This document shows, in pieces, positions 15,896 through 25,866 of a DNA stretch of 64,000 bases. Source of the stretch: an uncultured Afifella sp. (lineage in GTDB: Bacteria > Pseudomonadota > Alphaproteobacteria > Rhizobiales > Afifellaceae); assembly GCA_947259045.1 (NCBI GenBank), contig CAMYKZ010000001.1:62001-126000 (forward strand), in the 5' to 3' direction. A model generated the notes under the pieces. It worked only from the letters and a program-made list of their open reading frames with translations, made no database searches and was not told where the DNA came from. The translations under genes and the position numbers were made by a program. Position 1 is the stretch's first letter; each line of letters opens with the position of its first letter.

Positions 15896-16570
15896 TTACT
15901 CCCCAATGTCGCTCAATCGTCTTTTCTGCCTGCCGCCGGCATCGAAGTTGGCCGGATCGAGCCACGCCTCAAATCGCGCCTTGATCGAAGGCCATTCGTT
16001 ATCCAGCATGGCAAACCAGGCCGTATCGCGGTTTGCTCCCTTGACCACCATATGCTGGCGGAACGTGCCTTCATAGGTAAATCCGAAGCGCTCCGCCGCC
16101 CGTTTTGACGCCTGGTTCAGATCATTGCATTTCCATTCGTAGCGCCGGTATCCCAGCGCGTCGAAGACCCGTCCGGCGCAAAGATACTGGACTTCCGTTG
16201 CCCCGCGCGTGCGCTGAAATTGTTCGCCATAGACGATAGAGCCGATTTCGGTCGCGCCGTTGGCGGCATCGGTGCGCATGTAACTCGCCGTGCCGCAGGC
16301 ATCGCCTGTTTCAGTGTCAAATATCGTAAACCCGTCCCAGCCCGGCCGGGTGGCGATCCATTCAAGCCCGGCTTCCAGTTCTGTGCGGCTGGCAAACGGG
16401 CCGACCGGCATGTAGGTCCACAGATCCGCATTCGTGCCGAATGCCTGCCAAAGCCCGTCTGCATGAGCCTGCGGATCAAGCGGCTCAAGGCGAACAAATC
16501 GTCCGGCCATCGGAGCATTGGTGACCGGTGTTCGTGCGGTCCAGTCGGAAAGCTCGTTCATCAGTCTCAT
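15896..16570 (-). CDS. GNAT acetyltransferase (RimJ/RimL type)
   Basis: 224-residue N-acetyltransferase. It has the N-terminal RFVRLEPLDPQAHADGLWQA entry strand typical of the RimJ/RimL subfamily, and the acetyl-CoA region with the GSIVYGEQFQRTRGATE stretch and NQASKRAAERFGFTYEGTFRQH. The closest described members modify ribosomal proteins or small amines; the target is unknown. Its ATG overlaps the stop of the PEP mutase-like gene (ATGA), showing translational coupling, with MNELSDW at 16561 as an alternative start. Confidence 0.88.
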   Translation of the reverse strand: MRLMNELSDWTARTPVTNAPMAGRFVRLEPLDPQAHADGLWQAFGTNADLWTYMPVGPFASRTELEAGLEWIATRPGWDGFTIFDTETGDACGTASYMRTDAANGATEIGSIVYGEQFQRTRGATEVQYLCAGRVFDALGYRRYEWKCNDLNQASKRAAERFGFTYEGTFRQHMVVKGANRDTAWFAMLDNEWPSIKARFEAWLDPANFDAGGRQKRRLSDIGE

Positions 16571-17403
16571 CCTTCCCGTCCAAACATATCCGTCACTGCT
16601 TTCAGGTTCGCAGCATCAGCCATAAAGTCAAACGTGCCCTTGCCGCTGACCTCTTCGGCCGCCCGCACGAATGCGCCCATGGCGGCCTGGCAGAGCCGCG
16701 GACCAAGGCTCACCCGCCTGACACCCAGATCCTCCAGTTGGCCGATGGAGAGCGGCGCAGGGCCGGTCCCGCCGATCACATTGACCGGCACCGGCATAGC
16801 TTTGACAAGCGTCGCGATATCGTCCGGTTTGCTCATACCGCAGGCATAGACCACATCAGCCCCGGCATCGGCCATCCTGCCCAACCGGTCGAGGCATTCC
16901 GTCAGCGGATTGCCATGACCCACCAGATAGGCCTCGCAACGCGCCGTCAGCACGAAACCTGATCCGGCCTCGTCGATCGCCTGTCGCGCGGCGCGAATGC
17001 GCTCCACCGCATGGGCACTGTCGTAGAGCGGACTATCGGCATTGACGGTACGGTCTTCGATGGAACAGCCTGCCATGCCGATAGCGATCGACTGCCGGAT
17101 GGTTTCCGCGACATCTTCCGGTTCGTCGCCAAAGCCGGACTCCAGATCGCCGTTAACCGGCAGATCGACGGCCTGGATCAGAAAGGCTGCATGATCGAGC
17201 GCGCGGTTACGGCTCACTTCGCCGCTCGCATCCGCCCGGCCAAGCGATGCCGCCAGCGCCGCACTGGCCGTGGCAATCGCCTTGAAACCGAGATGCTGCA
17301 GGATCTTTGCCGTTCCGGCATCCCACGGATTGGGCATCACGAAGATTCCACGCTGGTGCAAGGCGCGGAAACGGGCGGCGGCATTGTCTGTGGTTTCCGT
17401 CAT
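16567..17403 (-). CDS. Isocitrate lyase/PEP mutase superfamily protein
   Basis: 278-residue TIM-barrel protein of the PEP mutase/isocitrate lyase superfamily. It shows the metal-binding DLESGFGDEPEDVAET region and the GCSIEDRT strand, but lacks the KKCGH catalytic loop of true isocitrate lyase. Such proteins include oxaloacetate hydrolases, methylisocitrate lyase-like enzymes and PEP phosphonomutases, so the reaction stays open. The start is set at MTETTDN; ATG at 17439 gives an atypical N-terminus. It heads the coupled run with GNAT, SDR and the small membrane protein. Confidence 0.87.
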   Translation of the reverse strand: MTETTDNAAARFRALHQRGIFVMPNPWDAGTAKILQHLGFKAIATASAALAASLGRADASGEVSRNRALDHAAFLIQAVDLPVNGDLESGFGDEPEDVAETIRQSIAIGMAGCSIEDRTVNADSPLYDSAHAVERIRAARQAIDEAGSGFVLTARCEAYLVGHGNPLTECLDRLGRMADAGADVVYACGMSKPDDIATLVKAMPVPVNVIGGTGPAPLSIGQLEDLGVRRVSLGPRLCQAAMGAFVRAAEEVSGKGTFDFMADAANLKAVTDMFGREG

Positions 17404-17472
17404 GGTCTCCGATCCTGGTCTGCATACGACTGACGACAATCAACGCAACGGCTTCAAGAACATACTCTTCTT

Positions 17473-17595
17473 TGCCCTCCACCTTATGGGGAGGGTGGCC
17501 GCAGCGAAGCGAAGGTCGGGTGGGGTCTTGCTACAAATGGCGAAGAGAACCCCACCTCGTCGCTGCGCGCCGACCCTCCCCGCAAGGGGAGGGTG
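17473..17595. repeat. Long GC-rich palindromic repeat
   Basis: About 120 bases between the dehydratase and PEP mutase-like genes fold into nested inverted repeats: GGGGAGGGT near 17490 with ACCCTCCCC near 17573-17581, GGGTGGGGT (17518-17526) with ACCCCACC (17549-17556), and a terminal hairpin CCCTCCCC-GCAA-GGGGAGGG (17574-17593). Dispersed intergenic palindromes of this style are common in Hyphomicrobiales genomes. Lying downstream of the dehydratase gene, it may also act on transcript ends. Confidence 0.8.
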
Positions 17596-17622
17596 ATAAG
17601 CGTTCCGCTCTGTTACAAGCTC

Positions 17623-19443
17623 TCAGTGGTTATCCCGCGGCCGGCTCTTGTGCGCCACATCGCGATATTTCACCGCCGGCTTCAAGACCATGCCTTCCGA
17701 CAGTTCGTCGACAATCCCGCGCTGGATTTCCTGCCATGGTGTCTGGCTTTCGGGCACATAAGAAAGCCCGCCATTGGCGATCTTTCCGTCGATATCTGCC
17801 TTGCGGGCCGCCAGTTCCTCATCGGAAATCAGGATATTGGCTTCGCGCTTTTTCAGATCGATACGCACCCGGTCGCCCGACTGGACCAATGCCAGCCCGC
17901 CGCCGGTCGCCGCTTCCGGCGAGGCATTGAGGATCGACGGCGAGCCCGACGTGCCGGACTGGCGGCCGTCGCCGATGCAGGGCAGTTCGTTGATGCCCTT
18001 CTTCAAAAGCGCGTCAGGCGGCTGCATGTTGACCACTTCGGCGGCCCCCGGATATCCGACCGGCCCGGCGCCGCGGATGATCAGCAGCGTATTCTCGTCG
18101 ATCCCCGTCGCCGGATCGTTGATGCGGGCGTGATAATCCTCGCGGCCGTCGAACACGGCCGCCGTGCCCTCAAAGGCGTCCGGATCGTCCGGGTTGGACA
18201 GGTAGCGCTCGCGGAATTCCTTGGAGATCACACTGGTCTTCATGATCGCGGAGGCAAACAGATTGCCCTTCAGATTGAGGAACCCGGCCGATTCAAGGAT
18301 CGGCTTGTCGAATTCGCGGATCACCTCCCGGTCCCAGGAAAACGCGCCTTCGCAGTTTTCGCCTATTGTCTTGCCGTTCACCGTCACCGCGCCCGGATGC
18401 GGCAAACGGCCGGCGCCGATCAGCTCTGCGGTGACTGCCGGCACGCCGCCGGCGCGATGGAAATCCTCGCCGAGAAAACGCCCGGCCGGCTGCATGTCGA
18501 GCACAAGCGGAATGTCGTAACCGATTGTTTCCCAATCGTCATTGTTGAGCTCCACGCCGATATGCTTGGCAATCGCGTTCAGATGTATCGGCGCATTGGT
18601 CGAACCGCCGATCGCCGAATTGACCGCAATGGCGTTTTCGAACGCCTGACGCGTCATGATGTCGGACGGTTTCACGTCGTCCAGCACCATTTCCACGATA
18701 CGCTTGCCGGAATAATAGGAAATCTCGCCGCGCTCGCGGTGCGGTGCGGGAATGGCGGCGGCCCCAGGCAGGGTCATGCCGAGCGCCTCGGCCATGGAAT
18801 TCATCGTCGTCGCGGTGCCCATCGTATTGCAGAAGCCGGGAGACGGCGCCGACGAGGCGACGATATCGACATATTCGCCCCAGTCGATCTTGCCGGCGGA
18901 TTTCAGTTTCTTGGCTTCCCATTTGATCGTCCCGGAGCCGGTGCGGCGGCCCTTGTACCAGCCGTTCAGCATCGGCCCGACCGGCAGGGCGATGGCCGGA
19001 ATGTTGACGGTGGCGGCGGCCATTAACAGCGCCGGGGTCGTCTTGTCGCAGCCGGTGGTGAGCACCACGCCGTCGATCGGATAACCGAACAGGGTTTCCA
19101 CCAGACCGAGATAGGCCAGGTTGCGGTCCAGCGCCGCCGTCGGCCGCTTGCCGGTTTCCTGGATCGGATGAACGGGAAATTCAAACGCGATGCCGCCGGC
19201 CTCGCGGATGCCCTCGCGCACCCGGTCCGCCAGCACGAGATGATGCCGGTTGCAGGGCGCAAGATCGGACCCGGTCTGGGCGATACCGATCAGCGGTTTG
19301 CCCGATTGCAGTTCCTTGCGGCTCAGCCCCCAGTTCATGTAGCGCTCGATATACAGCGCCGTCATGTCCGGATCGTCCGGATTGTCGAACCAGATCTGCG
19401 ATCTCAGCTTGACCATGGTTCCGTGTTTGGCGTCAAAAGCCAT
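17623..19443 (-). CDS. IlvD/Edd-family sugar-acid dehydratase
   Basis: 606-residue iron-sulfur dehydratase. Cluster cysteines are visible in [17 protein letters not shown] and [16 protein letters not shown], and the catalytic Ser region in [12 protein letters not shown]. The [14 protein letters not shown] and GTIKWEAKK segments are typical of the L-arabinonate/D-xylonate dehydratase branch, not of IlvD or Edd themselves, so it most likely dehydrates an aldonic acid to a 2-keto-3-deoxy acid. GAGAGGAAAT precedes the ATG. It is divergent from an aminotransferase and followed by a palindromic repeat. Confidence 0.9.
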   Translation of the reverse strand: MAFDAKHGTMVKLRSQIWFDNPDDPDMTALYIERYMNWGLSRKELQSGKPLIGIAQTGSDLAPCNRHHLVLADRVREGIREAGGIAFEFPVHPIQETGKRPTAALDRNLAYLGLVETLFGYPIDGVVLTTGCDKTTPALLMAAATVNIPAIALPVGPMLNGWYKGRRTGSGTIKWEAKKLKSAGKIDWGEYVDIVASSAPSPGFCNTMGTATTMNSMAEALGMTLPGAAAIPAPHRERGEISYYSGKRIVEMVLDDVKPSDIMTRQAFENAIAVNSAIGGSTNAPIHLNAIAKHIGVELNNDDWETIGYDIPLVLDMQPAGRFLGEDFHRAGGVPAVTAELIGAGRLPHPGAVTVNGKTIGENCEGAFSWDREVIREFDKPILESAGFLNLKGNLFASAIMKTSVISKEFRERYLSNPDDPDAFEGTAAVFDGREDYHARINDPATGIDENTLLIIRGAGPVGYPGAAEVVNMQPPDALLKKGINELPCIGDGRQSGTSGSPSILNASPEAATGGGLALVQSGDRVRIDLKKREANILISDEELAARKADIDGKIANGGLSYVPESQTPWQEIQRGIVDELSEGMVLKPAVKYRDVAHKSRPRDNH

Positions 19444-19584
19444 GACGATTTCCTCTCAATTGATTGTGCTGCTACATGGGCTTAAACGGAATAGAAAATC
19501 AATGCGGCAACTTCGATTGCGGTCAGATTCCGTTACGGCGCACGGCTTCAGCGCGATTTGCGGCGCGAATTTTGGGGAGAGAAG

Positions 19585-20757
19585 ATGCTTCATACCATCA
19601 GCGGGTTTGACCGGATCGGCGAGGAAAATGCCTTTGCGGTGCTGGCGCGGGCCGGCGAACTGGCGGCAACGGGCCGCGACATCATCAATCTCGGAATCGG
19701 CCAGCCGGATTTCAAAACCCCGGCGCATATTGTCGAGGCGGCCATCAAGGCGCTGCGCGACGGCCATCACGGTTATACCCCGGCAACCGGCATCCCGGAA
19801 CTGCGCGAGGCCGTCGCCCGCCGCACCCTGACGACAACCGGCATCGAAGTCTCCCCCGACAACATTATCGTCGTGCCGGGCGGCAAGGTGACCATGTTCG
19901 CCGCCATCCTGATGTTCGGCGAACCGGGCGCCAATATCCTCTATCCCGATCCCGGATTCCCGATCTACCGTTCGATGATCGAATTCACCGGCGCGGAACC
20001 GGTTGCCGTGCCGATCCGCGAGGAAAACGGCTTTGCATTCTCCGCCGACGAAACGCTGGCGCTGATCACGCCACAAACCCGGCTGCTGATCCTCAATTCG
20101 CCGGCCAACCCGACCGGCGGCGTGACGCCGCGCGCCGAGATCGAAAAACTGGTCGCCGGGCTGGAGCGTTTTCCCGATGTGGCGATCATGTCCGACGAGA
20201 TCTACGACGTCATGACCTATGACGGCGAGGAGCATGTCTCACTGCTGACATTTCCTGAGATCCGCGACCGGCTGATCGTGCTCAACGGCTGGTCAAAGAC
20301 CTGGGCGATGACCGGCTGGCGCATGGGCTGGTCGATCTGGCCCGACGGGCTCTACGACAAGGTCCGCAAGCTTGCCGTCAACGCCTGGTCCTGCGTCAAC
20401 GCGCCGTCGCAATATGCCGGCATTGCGGCCATCGATGGCCCGCAGGATGCCGTGCACGAGATGATCGCCGCCTTCGACAAAAGGCGGAAAGTGGTGACGG
20501 AAATCCTCAACGCTTTGCCCGGCGTCTCCTGCATCACGCCCAAGGGCGCGTTTTATGCCTTTCCGAATATTTCGCAGACCGGACGCAAGGCCAAACCATT
20601 GGCGTCGGCGTTACTGGAAGAAGCCGGCGTCGCGCTGATCGGCGGGCCGGATTTCGGCATTTACGGCGAGGGCTATATCCGTGTGTCCTATGCCAATTCG
20701 GAAGAAAATATCCGCAAGGCGGTGGAACGGGTGGGGGAATTTTTGGGTAACGGGTAA
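19585..20757 (+). CDS. PLP-dependent aminotransferase, class I
   Basis: 390-residue fold-type I aminotransferase of the aspartate/aromatic group. It has NLGIGQPDFKTP and GYTPATGIPELREA near the N-terminus, NSPANPTGG, SDEIYD and the PLP-binding Lys in NGWSKTWAMTGWRMGW. The substrate is not decided by sequence. GGGGAGAGAAG directly before MLHTISGF fixes the start. It is divergent from the sugar-acid dehydratase and convergent with an AT-richer orphan. Confidence 0.92.
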   Translation: MLHTISGFDRIGEENAFAVLARAGELAATGRDIINLGIGQPDFKTPAHIVEAAIKALRDGHHGYTPATGIPELREAVARRTLTTTGIEVSPDNIIVVPGGKVTMFAAILMFGEPGANILYPDPGFPIYRSMIEFTGAEPVAVPIREENGFAFSADETLALITPQTRLLILNSPANPTGGVTPRAEIEKLVAGLERFPDVAIMSDEIYDVMTYDGEEHVSLLTFPEIRDRLIVLNGWSKTWAMTGWRMGWSIWPDGLYDKVRKLAVNAWSCVNAPSQYAGIAAIDGPQDAVHEMIAAFDKRRKVVTEILNALPGVSCITPKGAFYAFPNISQTGRKAKPLASALLEEAGVALIGGPDFGIYGEGYIRVSYANSEENIRKAVERVGEFLGNG

Positions 20758-20806
20758 TATCGACTTGTCGCTGACACCGGTTTTTATCGGCTCAATATCC
20801 GGTGTA

Positions 20807-21418
20807 TCAGGGACGCCAGACTTGCACTTGGCCTGAATTGTCGACGCCGGTAAGAACAAACTGTGATCGCCAATCAACGAGCATCACGTCAAACTCCTTA
20901 TTGAGTATCCGGAAAGCAGTTGTCAGTGATTGTTGATCGGGATTTTCGCCCAAAGATGCTCCGAGCGCTTTCAGCTCCGTGTCTACCGTGTAACCATACA
21001 ATGCAACATCCTGGCCCAGCGGGATCGTGAAACCGTTTTTGACCCATCCGTTTATTGCGCTGGAGCTATGGACGATTGGTTTGTCGCCTTCTTTGCCGGA
21101 AAGCAGGCCGAGCAGTTTTTGTTTTGGCTGTATGGAACTGAAAATCGGGGGGTGATCGAATCTCCTGACAAATATATTTGACCAGCCAACCTCTTTCCGA
21201 TTTTCAATCTCGAAATCCTGAAATTCCGACATCAGCGATTTTATTTCTTCAAGTTGAGAAAGCTTCAAAAACTCAGTCTGGCTCCAGTCATCTTCATGGA
21301 TCGGAAACAGGGAGGTTTCAGCATCGCCATCGAAGATCACCATTGGCGGAAGTTCATTCGGGATCGTCGGAACTGAAAAGAGCAACTCTGATGGATCGAT
21401 CGTTGTTTCTTCTGCCAT
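20807..21418 (-). CDS. Unknown acidic protein in AT-richer DNA
   Basis: 203-residue soluble protein of unknown family, acidic in its N-terminal half and ending with a Gln/Val-rich strand (DNSGQVQVWRP). There is no signal peptide or membrane segment. The coding region is visibly poorer in G+C and uses more A/T third positions than its neighbours, which hints at recent acquisition. It is a single gene without a partner. Size and composition resemble immunity-type or adaptor proteins, but I see no motif that supports naming one. Confidence 0.65.
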   Translation of the reverse strand: MAEETTIDPSELLFSVPTIPNELPPMVIFDGDAETSLFPIHEDDWSQTEFLKLSQLEEIKSLMSEFQDFEIENRKEVGWSNIFVRRFDHPPIFSSIQPKQKLLGLLSGKEGDKPIVHSSSAINGWVKNGFTIPLGQDVALYGYTVDTELKALGASLGENPDQQSLTTAFRILNKEFDVMLVDWRSQFVLTGVDNSGQVQVWRP

Positions 21419-21572
21419 CGTCGAAAAACCCGCAATCGCAACAAAGTTGCCAGGAAAATCCGTATATTCATGACCGGCATCTTATCGATCCACCCGATCA
21501 TTGCCAATATTGTAGGCGTAGATTCGCTTCTGATTTTTCGTCCATATTGATTCCCAGCCGAAGGAAATAACC

Positions 21573-23378
21573 ATGCCCACCGTCAAACCCTGGAACGAAG
21601 TCGCCCCGCGGCTGATCGATGTCGCCATGGGGCGCAGCCCGGCGGATATGGTGATCCGTGGCGGCAAGTGGGTGAACGTCTATTCCGGCGAGATCATTGC
21701 CGGCACCGACATCGCCATCGCCGCCGGGCGTTTTGCTTATGTCGGCCCTGACGCAAGCCATGCGATTGGCGACAAGACGGAAATCATCGAGGCCGAAGGC
21801 CGTTATCTGGTGCCGGGCCTGTGCGATGCGCACATGCATGTGGAAAGCGGCATGGTGACGGTGACGGAGTTTGCCCGCGCCGTCATTCCGCACGGTACCA
21901 CCTCCATGTTCATCGACCCGCACGAGATCGGCAATGTGCTGGGCCTGGCCGGCGTCAGACTGATGCATGACGAGGCCGCCGGGCTGCCCGTCAATGTCTT
22001 CGTGCAGATGCCGAGCTGCGTGCCGTCGGCACCGGGGCTGGAGACCGGCGGCGCGGAACTGGGTGTCGACGATGTCGCCGAGGCAATGACATGGCCGAAC
22101 ATGATCGGCCTCGGCGAGATGATGAATTTTCCAGGCGTCACGGCGGGCGATGAAAAGATGCTCGGCGAGATCGCCGCCACACAGATGGCCGGCAAGACCG
22201 TCGGCGGCCATTATGCCTCGCCCGATCTCGGCCTGCCGTTTCACGCCTATGCCGCAGGCGGACCGGCCGACGATCATGAAGGCACCCGCATGGAGGACGC
22301 CATCGCCCGGGTGCGCCAGGGCATGCGCGCCATGTTGCGGCTGGGCTCTGCCTGGTACGATGTCGCGCCGCAGATCAAGGCCGTCACCGAACAGGGGCTC
22401 GATCCGCGCAATTTTATCCTGTGCACCGACGACAGCCATTCCGGCACGCTTGTGCACGAGGGGCATATGAACCGGGTCGTCCGTCACGCCATCGCCCAGG
22501 GACTGGCGCCGGTCACCGCCATTCAGATGGCGACCCTGAACACCGCCCAGCATTTCGGCATGGAGCGCGAGCTTGGCGCCATTGCACCCGGCCGCCGCGC
22601 CGATCTGGTGATAACCTCAGACCTGCCGTCGCTGCCGGTGGAGACCGTTATCGCCCGTGGCAAAGTTCTGGCCGCGGACGGCAGGCTAAAGGCGGACATC
22701 CCCGCCTATCCTTACCCGGACTTCGCCAGAGGCACGGTCAATATGGCGCGCGATCTGCACGCTGAGGATTTCGATATCGCAGCACCCGAAGGCGCGGCGC
22801 GGGTACGGGCGCGGGTCATCGGCGTGATTGAAAACCAGGCGCCTACAAAAGCGCTGGAGGCGGAGCTTGCGGTCGATGGCGGCCTGGTCCGGATGGACCG
22901 TGCAAACGATGTCTGCCAGATCGCCCTGGTGGAGCGCCATCGCGCCACAGGATCGGTGACAAACGGCTTCGTGTCCGGCTTCGGCTACAAGGTGGATTGC
23001 GCCGTCGCCTCGACCGTCGCCCATGATTGCCACCACATGATCGTCGTTGGCACGAACAAGGCCGACATGGCGGCCGCCGCCAACCGGCTGCGCGCCGCCG
23101 GCGGCGGCATAAGTGTCTTTGCCGGCGGCAAGGAACTGGCGCTGGTCGAACTGCCGATCGCCGGGCTGATGTCGGACGAACGGGCGGAAATTGTCGCAGC
23201 CAAGGCGGACCGCATGGTGGCCGCCATGGCGACATGCGGCTGCACTCTCAACAATGCCTATATGCAGCACTCGCTGCTGGCTCTTGCGGTCATCCCGGAA
23301 TTACGCATCTCCGATCTCGGCCTGATCGATGTGACCCGGTTCGAAATGACGGAGCTATTTGTTGAAACCGCAGACTGA
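21573..23378 (+). CDS. ade: Adenine deaminase
   Basis: Amidohydrolase-superfamily enzyme converting adenine to hypoxanthine and ammonia in purine salvage. At 601 residues it has the usual size. It carries the first metal motif in DAHMHVESGMVT, HGTTSMFIDPHE, the later DDSHSGTLVHEGHM, and the dedicated C-terminal domain ending in QHSLLALAVIPELRISDLGL. AGGAAATAACC is the ribosome site. It is monocistronic, convergent with a small exported protein gene. Confidence 0.93.
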   Translation: MPTVKPWNEVAPRLIDVAMGRSPADMVIRGGKWVNVYSGEIIAGTDIAIAAGRFAYVGPDASHAIGDKTEIIEAEGRYLVPGLCDAHMHVESGMVTVTEFARAVIPHGTTSMFIDPHEIGNVLGLAGVRLMHDEAAGLPVNVFVQMPSCVPSAPGLETGGAELGVDDVAEAMTWPNMIGLGEMMNFPGVTAGDEKMLGEIAATQMAGKTVGGHYASPDLGLPFHAYAAGGPADDHEGTRMEDAIARVRQGMRAMLRLGSAWYDVAPQIKAVTEQGLDPRNFILCTDDSHSGTLVHEGHMNRVVRHAIAQGLAPVTAIQMATLNTAQHFGMERELGAIAPGRRADLVITSDLPSLPVETVIARGKVLAADGRLKADIPAYPYPDFARGTVNMARDLHAEDFDIAAPEGAARVRARVIGVIENQAPTKALEAELAVDGGLVRMDRANDVCQIALVERHRATGSVTNGFVSGFGYKVDCAVASTVAHDCHHMIVVGTNKADMAAAANRLRAAGGGISVFAGGKELALVELPIAGLMSDERAEIVAAKADRMVAAMATCGCTLNNAYMQHSLLALAVIPELRISDLGLIDVTRFEMTELFVETAD

Positions 23379-23417
23379 CAGGCTGGCCGTCGCCCCCGGC
23401 TAGTCCGGTCAAGCAGG

Positions 23418-23837
23418 CTATTCGATGCGGCAGCAGATCGGCGCAACCTGGTCGCTGTAATCGGGAAGCGCCGTTGTTGTCAGGGTGAAATCGAAAAACC
23501 GGTCGCTCTCGTCCTGGCAGGCGCCCGGCGTATAGGCGATCAGGCCCTTGATGCCGTGGCTGGTGCTGATCGCCCAGGGTTTTTCGCTCAAGAATGATAC
23601 GCTGCCCGGTGTCGTGACAATGTCGTCTCCGGAAAATGCATCGACAAAATCGGCACTCATCTGTTCGCCGTCGCAGATCAGTTCGACGGCCCAGTTCGGC
23701 TCAAAACCCGGGCAGATCATTTTGGCTCCCGATGGAACCAGATTGTTGCAGGTCGGATCGGCCGGCCAGGCGGGTGATGAAGAGAAGATGGAAAGGCTGA
23801 GGGCAAGTGCGGTGAAAGAAAGACGTCCGGACGACAT
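23418..23837 (-). CDS. Small exported Cys-rich protein
   Basis: 139 residues with a signal peptide (LSFTALALSLSIFSSSPAWPA) and six cysteines in the mature part, including a terminal CC pair (APICCRIE), so disulfides in the periplasm are likely. I do not recognise the family. The start MSSGRLSF gives a proper signal peptide; the open frame reaches back to 23873 without improving it. Confidence 0.72.
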   Translation of the reverse strand: MSSGRLSFTALALSLSIFSSSPAWPADPTCNNLVPSGAKMICPGFEPNWAVELICDGEQMSADFVDAFSGDDIVTTPGSVSFLSEKPWAISTSHGIKGLIAYTPGACQDESDRFFDFTLTTTALPDYSDQVAPICCRIE

Positions 23838-23976
23838 GATACGCTCCAATCCGAAATCAGATGCGCCCCCCACCGGTACTCAACCTAGACGACGGGTCCA
23901 AAACGGTAAAGCAATTCGAGCAAAATTGCCCGGATTCGCGCAGCGAACGGAAATCCATCACACCGGAAAGAGCATC

Positions 23977-24246
23977 TTAAATGGAATCGGAATCCAACGC
24001 CGCATCGTTGCGGATTTTTCTCAGCATTCCGACTGCCAGCAGCAGTGCCGCCGAAAGACAGACGAAACCAACGATCCGCAGAACGCCAAAATGATCCACC
24101 TGGATGTCGCGCATGACGGCACCCCAGAAGAACAGATTGAACCAGACCAGCCAGAACATCTGGGTCGGCCCGGAACCGTTCAGGTCGCCTTCGCCGCCGC
24201 AGAGGCCGATCCGGAATTGGTTAAAAGAGGAGAAAAATTTGTTCAT
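23977..24246 (-). CDS. Small membrane protein, unknown
   Basis: 89-residue protein with two hydrophobic helices (MFWLVWFNLFFWGAVM and RIVGFVCLSAALLLAVGML), a basic RKIRND stretch and an acidic C-terminal tail. No family recognised. It lies alone between the exported Cys-rich gene and the succinate-semialdehyde dehydrogenase gene, which is divergent from it across 168 bases. Confidence 0.6.
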   Translation of the reverse strand: MNKFFSSFNQFRIGLCGGEGDLNGSGPTQMFWLVWFNLFFWGAVMRDIQVDHFGVLRIVGFVCLSAALLLAVGMLRKIRNDAALDSDSI

Positions 24247-24414
24247 GCACGTCCCATAAACGGCATGTATGAACGGATACCAAACATCATTGTTAAAGTT
24301 TTATTGACGCTCGTGTGGGCAGAGCGGATAAAGAGCCTCCCAAATTCCCAAAATAAACAGAAATATTCCGGCGCTGGCTGGAACTTCAACCCCAAACACG
24401 GATGAGCATACCCC

Positions 24415-25851
24415 ATGGCCTACGAAAAACTCGAACTTCTGATTGGCGGCAAATGGACCGCCGGCACTTCCGGCAAAACCGAGCCGGTGCTCAACCCGGC
24501 AACGGAAGAGGTGCTCGGCCACGTGCCCCATGCAAGCGCCGCCGATCTCGATGCCGCACTGGAGGCCAGCAGGGAAGGTTTCAAGGTCTGGCGTTCGATG
24601 ACCGCGCTGGCGCGTCAGGATATCATGGAAAAAGCCGCGCGCCTGATTGAAGAGCGCAAGGAAACCTATGGCGAAAACCTGACGCTGGAAATGGGCAAGC
24701 CGTTTGCAGAATCCAAGATGGAGCTGGATTTCACCGTCGGCGTGCTGCGCTGGTACGCGGAGGAAGGCAAACGCGCCTATGGCCGGCTGGTGCCGGCGCG
24801 GATGCCGGGCATGCGCCAGATGGTGATGAAGGAGCCTGTCGGTCCGGTCACCGCCTTTGTCGCCTGGAATTTCCCCGGCGTGAACGTGATCCGCAAGATT
24901 GCCGGCGCGCTCGGCGCCGGCTGTTCCATCATCATCAAGGCCAGCGAGGAAACGCCGTCGACCTGCATCTCCATCGCCCGCTGCCTGCAGGAAGCCGGCC
25001 TGCCCGATGGTGTCCTGAATGTGGTGTTTGGCGTGCCTGACGAGGTTTCCCGCCATCTGCTGGCCAGCCCGATCCCCAAGAAACTGTCCTTCACCGGTTC
25101 TATCCCGATCGGAAAACATTTGCAGGCGCTTGCGGCTGAAACCCTGAAACGCTGCACCATGGAGCTTGGCGGCCATGCTCCGGTGATGGTGTTTGAGGAC
25201 GCCGACATTGCAAAGGTCGCAAAAATGGCAGCCGGCGCAAAGTTCCGCAATGCCGGCCAGGTTTGCATCTCGCCGACGCGGTTTTACGTTCAGGAAAGCG
25301 TCGTCGATCATTTCGCCGATGCTTTTGCAGCCGCGGCCGGCGAGATCAGGGTCGGCAACGGCATGGATGAGGGCGTCGGCATGGGGCCGCTGATCGGCGA
25401 ACGCCGGCTTGGCGTCATGCAGAGCTTTGTCGATGACGCCACATCGCACGGGGGCGAACTGATGCTTGGCGGCGAACGGGTCGGCAATCAGGGCTATTTC
25501 TATGCCCCGACGGTGCTGAAAAACGTACCCGAAGACGCCATGATCATGAACGAAGAGCCGTTTGGCCCGGTCGCGCCGATCGCCTCGTTCAAGGATTTTG
25601 ATGATGTCGTCGCCCGCGCCAACAAGCTGGCATTCGGCCTTGCATCCTACGCATTCACCCAGGATGGCGCCCGTGCCGCAGCCTTGGCCGATCAGATTGA
25701 CGCCGGGCTTCTGGCCGTCAACAGCTTCGTTGTATCGACGCCGGAAACCCCGTTTGGCGGCGTCAACGAGAGCGGCTACGGCTCCGAAGGCGGCACTGAA
25801 GGTCTGGACGCCTTTTTGCGCACCAAATTCGTCACGGAAGTTGGCGTTTAA
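24415..25851 (+). CDS. NAD-dependent succinate-semialdehyde dehydrogenase-type enzyme
   Basis: 478-residue aldehyde dehydrogenase with the catalytic Cys in GQVCISPTRF, the general-base Glu in MELGGHAP, and NAD-binding FTGSIPIGK. Overall resemblance is to the NAD-linked succinate-semialdehyde dehydrogenase subgroup, which oxidises succinate semialdehyde to succinate in GABA and related catabolism. Other C4-C5 semialdehydes are possible. No GABA transaminase is nearby. A hairpin follows the stop codon. Confidence 0.87.
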   Translation: MAYEKLELLIGGKWTAGTSGKTEPVLNPATEEVLGHVPHASAADLDAALEASREGFKVWRSMTALARQDIMEKAARLIEERKETYGENLTLEMGKPFAESKMELDFTVGVLRWYAEEGKRAYGRLVPARMPGMRQMVMKEPVGPVTAFVAWNFPGVNVIRKIAGALGAGCSIIIKASEETPSTCISIARCLQEAGLPDGVLNVVFGVPDEVSRHLLASPIPKKLSFTGSIPIGKHLQALAAETLKRCTMELGGHAPVMVFEDADIAKVAKMAAGAKFRNAGQVCISPTRFYVQESVVDHFADAFAAAAGEIRVGNGMDEGVGMGPLIGERRLGVMQSFVDDATSHGGELMLGGERVGNQGYFYAPTVLKNVPEDAMIMNEEPFGPVAPIASFKDFDDVVARANKLAFGLASYAFTQDGARAAALADQIDAGLLAVNSFVVSTPETPFGGVNESGYGSEGGTEGLDAFLRTKFVTEVGV

Positions 25852-25866
25852 CCGCCGTTAACCAAA

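Noticed and set aside
16567-17403. True isocitrate lyase
   Set aside because: The KKCGH catalytic loop is missing and the protein is much shorter than isocitrate lyase.
17623-19443. Assignment of the dehydratase as IlvD (branched-chain synthesis)
   Set aside because: [14 protein letters not shown] and the surrounding pattern belong to the sugar-acid dehydratase branch, not to IlvD.
20774-20805. Terminator between the aminotransferase and the orphan gene
   Set aside because: The ACACCGG/CCGGTGT stem is only 7 bp with an 18-base loop and no T-tract after it, so it was not annotated.
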